This document shows positions 5,706-7,243 of a DNA stretch of 7,243 nt, piece after piece; positions within the stretch are counted from its first letter, which is position 1; every line of letters starts with the position of its first letter. A program made the translations under genes and the position numbers. The stretch spans positions 1 to 7,243 of the forward strand of contig JAZOCU010000047.1 of the NCBI GenBank assembly GCA_045596625.1. The letters are read 5' to 3'. The notes below the pieces were generated by a model that was given only the letters and a program-made list of their open reading frames with translations, was not told the DNA's origin and did not search any database. Origin of the DNA: Firm-04 sp045596625 (GTDB taxonomy: Bacteria > Bacillota > Clostridia > Oscillospirales > Ruminococcaceae).

Positions 5706-6578
5706 TCATCGGCTTTCTGCGTCACCATCGGGTGCACCGCCTGTCAGACAATAAAACAGCTTCTGCAGATCTCCGCTTTCACAGGTCAGATCCTCAGGCA
5801 CCATATCGGAGCTGCCCTTGACCAATACTGTGCGGAATACACTCATGTTCTCGGTATGCAGCACTGTATGATCGGCTGCAAATCGTTCCACTGCTTCGGC
5901 TGGGCCGCTGACGGTAATGTATCCGCCCAGCAGCTCATCGGTGTCCGCTGCCATCATGATCCTGCCCTCATGGAGAATGATCACACGGTCAGCAAGATTC
6001 TGCATTTCCTCAATCAGGTGGGTAGAGATCACAAAGCAGGCATCGGTCTGAGCAAATCTGCCTGCCAGCTCCCGATAAACCGCCTCACGCTGATTCACGT
6101 CAATGCCCAGCACAGGCTCATCAAAAAAAACAAATTCCGCATTGGAAGCCAGCGCAAGGATCACCTTATACAGCGTGTTGTAGCCGGTGGAAAGCCTGCC
6201 CACGCGCATATTCGTATCCAAGCCCCAACGGGCAGCAAGCTGCTGTGCATAGGGCAGATCAAAGACGGGATACATGGCCTTGGTCATGGCAAAAATAGTT
6301 TTCAAGCGGAAATCCGAAGGATAAACAGCACGGTCACTCATGCAGAACATTCTCCGCATCTGGCGGTCATCGTTACGGACAGGCCGTCCATCCAGCAGAA
6401 TTTTGCCGCTCTGATAGGAGCAATTCTGCAGAATGATCTGCAGCAAGGTAGATTTGCCCGCACCGTTTCTGCCCAGCAGAGCATAGCAGTGACCGGTTTC
6501 CAGCTCCAGATCCACGCACTCCAGCACCTTTTTTCTGCCAAAACGCTTGGCAACATTCATAACCGAAAGCTTACTCAT
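5706..6578 (-). CDS. ABC transporter ATP-binding protein (YtrB-like, GntR-associated)
   Basis: A 290-residue cytoplasmic ATPase that should drive the two membrane proteins encoded next. Walker A is GRNGAGKST (36-44). The signature motif is LSTGY (129-133) in place of LSGGQ. Walker B is FVFFDE (149-154), the D-loop GID is at 158-160, and the switch histidine is His187 in ISTHLIEE. No glutamine stands at the usual Q-loop place (MFCMSDRAV, 77-85), where Ser81 seems to replace it. Such degenerate signature and Q-loop motifs are familiar in GntR-linked Firmicutes ATPases of the YtrB kind (family knowledge). Residues about 215-290 form a C-terminal extension beyond the core domain. The start ATG (6578-6576) overlaps the gntR end by 8 nt, with AAAGG about 8 nt upstream. 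An ATG 12 codons earlier is possible but has no better ribosome binding site. Confidence 0.95.
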   Translation of the reverse strand: MSKLSVMNVAKRFGRKKVLECVDLELETGHCYALLGRNGAGKSTLLQIILQNCSYQSGKILLDGRPVRNDDRQMRRMFCMSDRAVYPSDFRLKTIFAMTKAMYPVFDLPYAQQLAARWGLDTNMRVGRLSTGYNTLYKVILALASNAEFVFFDEPVLGIDVNQREAVYRELAGRFAQTDACFVISTHLIEEMQNLADRVIILHEGRIMMAADTDELLGGYITVSGPAEAVERFAADHTVLHTENMSVFRTVLVKGSSDMVPEDLTCESGDLQKLFYCLTGGAPDGDAESR

Positions 6579-6942
6579 CGTCGTATCCTTTCTCTGCCAT
6601 TTGCAGCAGCGCATCCTTGGAGATGCCCAGTTTTTTTGCTTCCCTGATCATTGCGGCAACATACTTGCGATAAAACCCGCCGTACCGCTGCTCCCGGATC
6701 TGTTCCTTGGCACCTGCACTGACAAAAGTACCGATGCCTCGTTTTTTATACAGGACTCCCTCATCGGATAACAAATTGATGCTTTTCAGCACCGTAATGT
6801 GATTCATCTTAAAATTGACCGAAAACTCTGCCACGGAGGGAATCTGCGAATCCTCCGGAAAAGTGCCTGCGAGAATGGCATCCTCCAACCATTCCTTCAG
6901 CCGCAGATAGATCAGCTTGTCGCTGTTGGTCGTCAGCTCCAT
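6571..6942 (-). CDS. GntR-family transcriptional regulator, YtrA subfamily
   Basis: A 123-residue repressor, first gene of the operon. Residues about 9-76 are the GntR winged helix-turn-helix: IYLRLKEWLEDAILAG, then IPSVAEFSVNFKMNHITVLK (34-53, recognition region), then the wing LYKKRGIGTFV (64-74). The remaining ~45 residues are too short for a FadR or UTRA ligand domain. They match the small two-helix tail of the YtrA subfamily (YRKYVAAMIREAKKLGISKD, 91-110), which mediates dimerisation. YtrA-type proteins usually repress the ABC operon they head and are released by envelope stress or small effectors (family knowledge). ATG 6942-6940 has AAGGAGG at 6954-6948, 5 nt upstream. The palindrome in its own leader makes autorepression very likely. 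Confidence 0.95.
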   Translation of the reverse strand: MELTTNSDKLIYLRLKEWLEDAILAGTFPEDSQIPSVAEFSVNFKMNHITVLKSINLLSDEGVLYKKRGIGTFVSAGAKEQIREQRYGGFYRKYVAAMIREAKKLGISKDALLQMAEKGYDDE

Positions 6943-6974
6943 ATGATCCTCCTTGGTAATGTGCTGTTTATCTG

Positions 6975-7012
6975 CTAGGTAGTATAGTGGTATATATCAC
7001 TATACTACCTAG
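6975..7012. promoter_or_regulatory. Operator palindrome for the GntR regulator
   Basis: A 38-bp near-perfect palindrome. The arms CTAGGTAGTATAGTG (6975-6989) and CACTATACTACCTAG (6998-7012) are exact reverse complements (15 bp). Of the 8 central bases, six (TATATA, 6991-6996) are also self-complementary, leaving a single mismatched pair (6990/6997). It directly follows the -10 box and covers the predicted transcription start, so a bound dimer or pair of dimers would block initiation. It lies 32 bp upstream of the gntR start codon. An alternative role as an mRNA 5' hairpin is possible, but the position favours an operator. Confidence 0.88.
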
Positions 7013-7041
7013 AGTATAGCATACATTCCGGGCTTTGTCAA
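7013..7041 (-). promoter_or_regulatory. Promoter of the GntR-ABC operon
   Basis: On the minus strand a consensus TTGACA -35 (7041-7036), a 17-nt spacer (7035-7019) and TATACT -10 (7018-7013), with TG one base before the -10. Transcription should begin around 7006, inside the operator palindrome. The insertion sequence begins 30 bp further upstream and leaves the promoter intact. Confidence 0.9.
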
Positions 7042-7070
7042 TAGGGTAAAAAGATTTTTTGCAGCAAAAA

Positions 7071-7243
7071 TGTTGTGCTACAATAGATCTTGGACAAAAA
7101 GAAAAAAGGTTGAGAGATAGACGAAAATCTGTTAGAATAAAGTTACCACACCAAATCCCAAACAGAAAGAAGGTCTATCTCTCATGGATATTAGTATAAC
7201 ACAAGATATGCGGTTTCGTCAATCCCTAATGAATTACGCAGCG
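7071..7243 (+). mobile_element. Left end of a second copy of the insertion sequence (continues past the window)
   Basis: Starts at TGTTGTGCTA (7071) and is identical to 1762-1899 through 7207, apart from one missing G in the A-rich tract near 7102. It contains a promoter (TTGAGA 7110-7115, 17-nt spacer, TAGAAT 7133-7138), the inverted repeat arms 7112-7122 and 7173-7183, an AGAAGG ribosome binding site and the transposase start. Beyond 7207 it continues the transposase reading frame where the other copy has its deletion, so this copy may be complete. The right end lies outside the window. Confidence 0.85.
7184..7243 (+). CDS. IS transposase, N-terminal 20 codons (cut by window edge)
   Basis: ATG at 7184, the base after the right arm of the inverted repeat, with AGAAGG about 11 nt upstream. 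The visible protein is MDISITQDMRFRQSLMNYAA. An F-R-x-S-L-[IM]-x-Y-A opening is common at the start of the helix-turn-helix of Clostridia transposases that carry an integrase-type (rve) catalytic core, such as IS481/IS3-like elements. The family assignment is tentative because the catalytic domain lies outside the window. Its first eight codons are shared with the fused remnant at 1876. Confidence 0.7.
   Translation, partial: MDISITQDMRFRQSLMNYAA

Noticed and set aside
5685..6647. Plus-strand frame of 320 codons opposite the ATPase gene
   Set aside because: The minus-strand frame has intact Walker motifs, so the plus-strand frame is a mirror of that gene.
6943..7070. Riboswitch or attenuator in the gntR leader
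   Set aside because: Apart from the operator palindrome the leader is short (about 64 nt) and shows no second structure, T run or known aptamer motif.

Overview
The window reads as a piece of a Bacillota (class Clostridia, probably gut-type) chromosome. The grounds are strong AGGAGG-like ribosome binding sites, tightly packed one-strand operons, sigma-A-type promoters, a YtrA-like GntR regulator paired with an ABC transporter, and an HsdM of the kind common in gut Clostridia. The species cannot be named from this window.

Layout. Every host gene lies on the minus strand. At the left edge is the start of a type I restriction-modification locus: the complete methylase gene hsdM (132-1634), and the first 47 codons of hsdS (1-142), whose start overlaps the end of hsdM. 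hsdM has its own clear promoter (1704-1732). Positions 1635-2054 hold no host gene. They contain the hsdM promoter, a 251-bp internally deleted insertion sequence on the plus strand (about 1762-2012), and the terminator of the next operon (2037-2069).

Positions 2055-6942 form one six-gene operon read from right to left: a GntR/YtrA-type repressor, an ABC ATPase, two polytopic membrane proteins, a probable lipoprotein and a membrane-anchored exported protein. Neighbouring genes overlap by 4-14 nt or are 13 nt apart, so they are almost certainly co-transcribed and translationally coupled. The operon starts from a near-consensus promoter (7013-7041). A 38-bp palindrome directly downstream of the -10 box covers the transcription start and is the obvious operator for the GntR protein. 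The layout suggests a small-ligand- or envelope-stress-inducible ABC system that derepresses itself. The cargo is unknown, and the two exported proteins belong to no family I can name.

At the right edge (7071-7243) a second copy of the same insertion sequence begins, with its left end, promoter and the first 20 transposase codons. The shared 137/138 bp differs by one single-base indel. The two copies are direct repeats flanking the whole operon, which could allow loss or movement of the operon as a unit. The most interesting points are the deleted IS with its fused 40-codon ORF, the inverted repeat that could hide the transposase start in read-through transcripts, the operator palindrome, and two in-frame repeats within the exported-protein genes, one of which duplicates a ribosome binding site.
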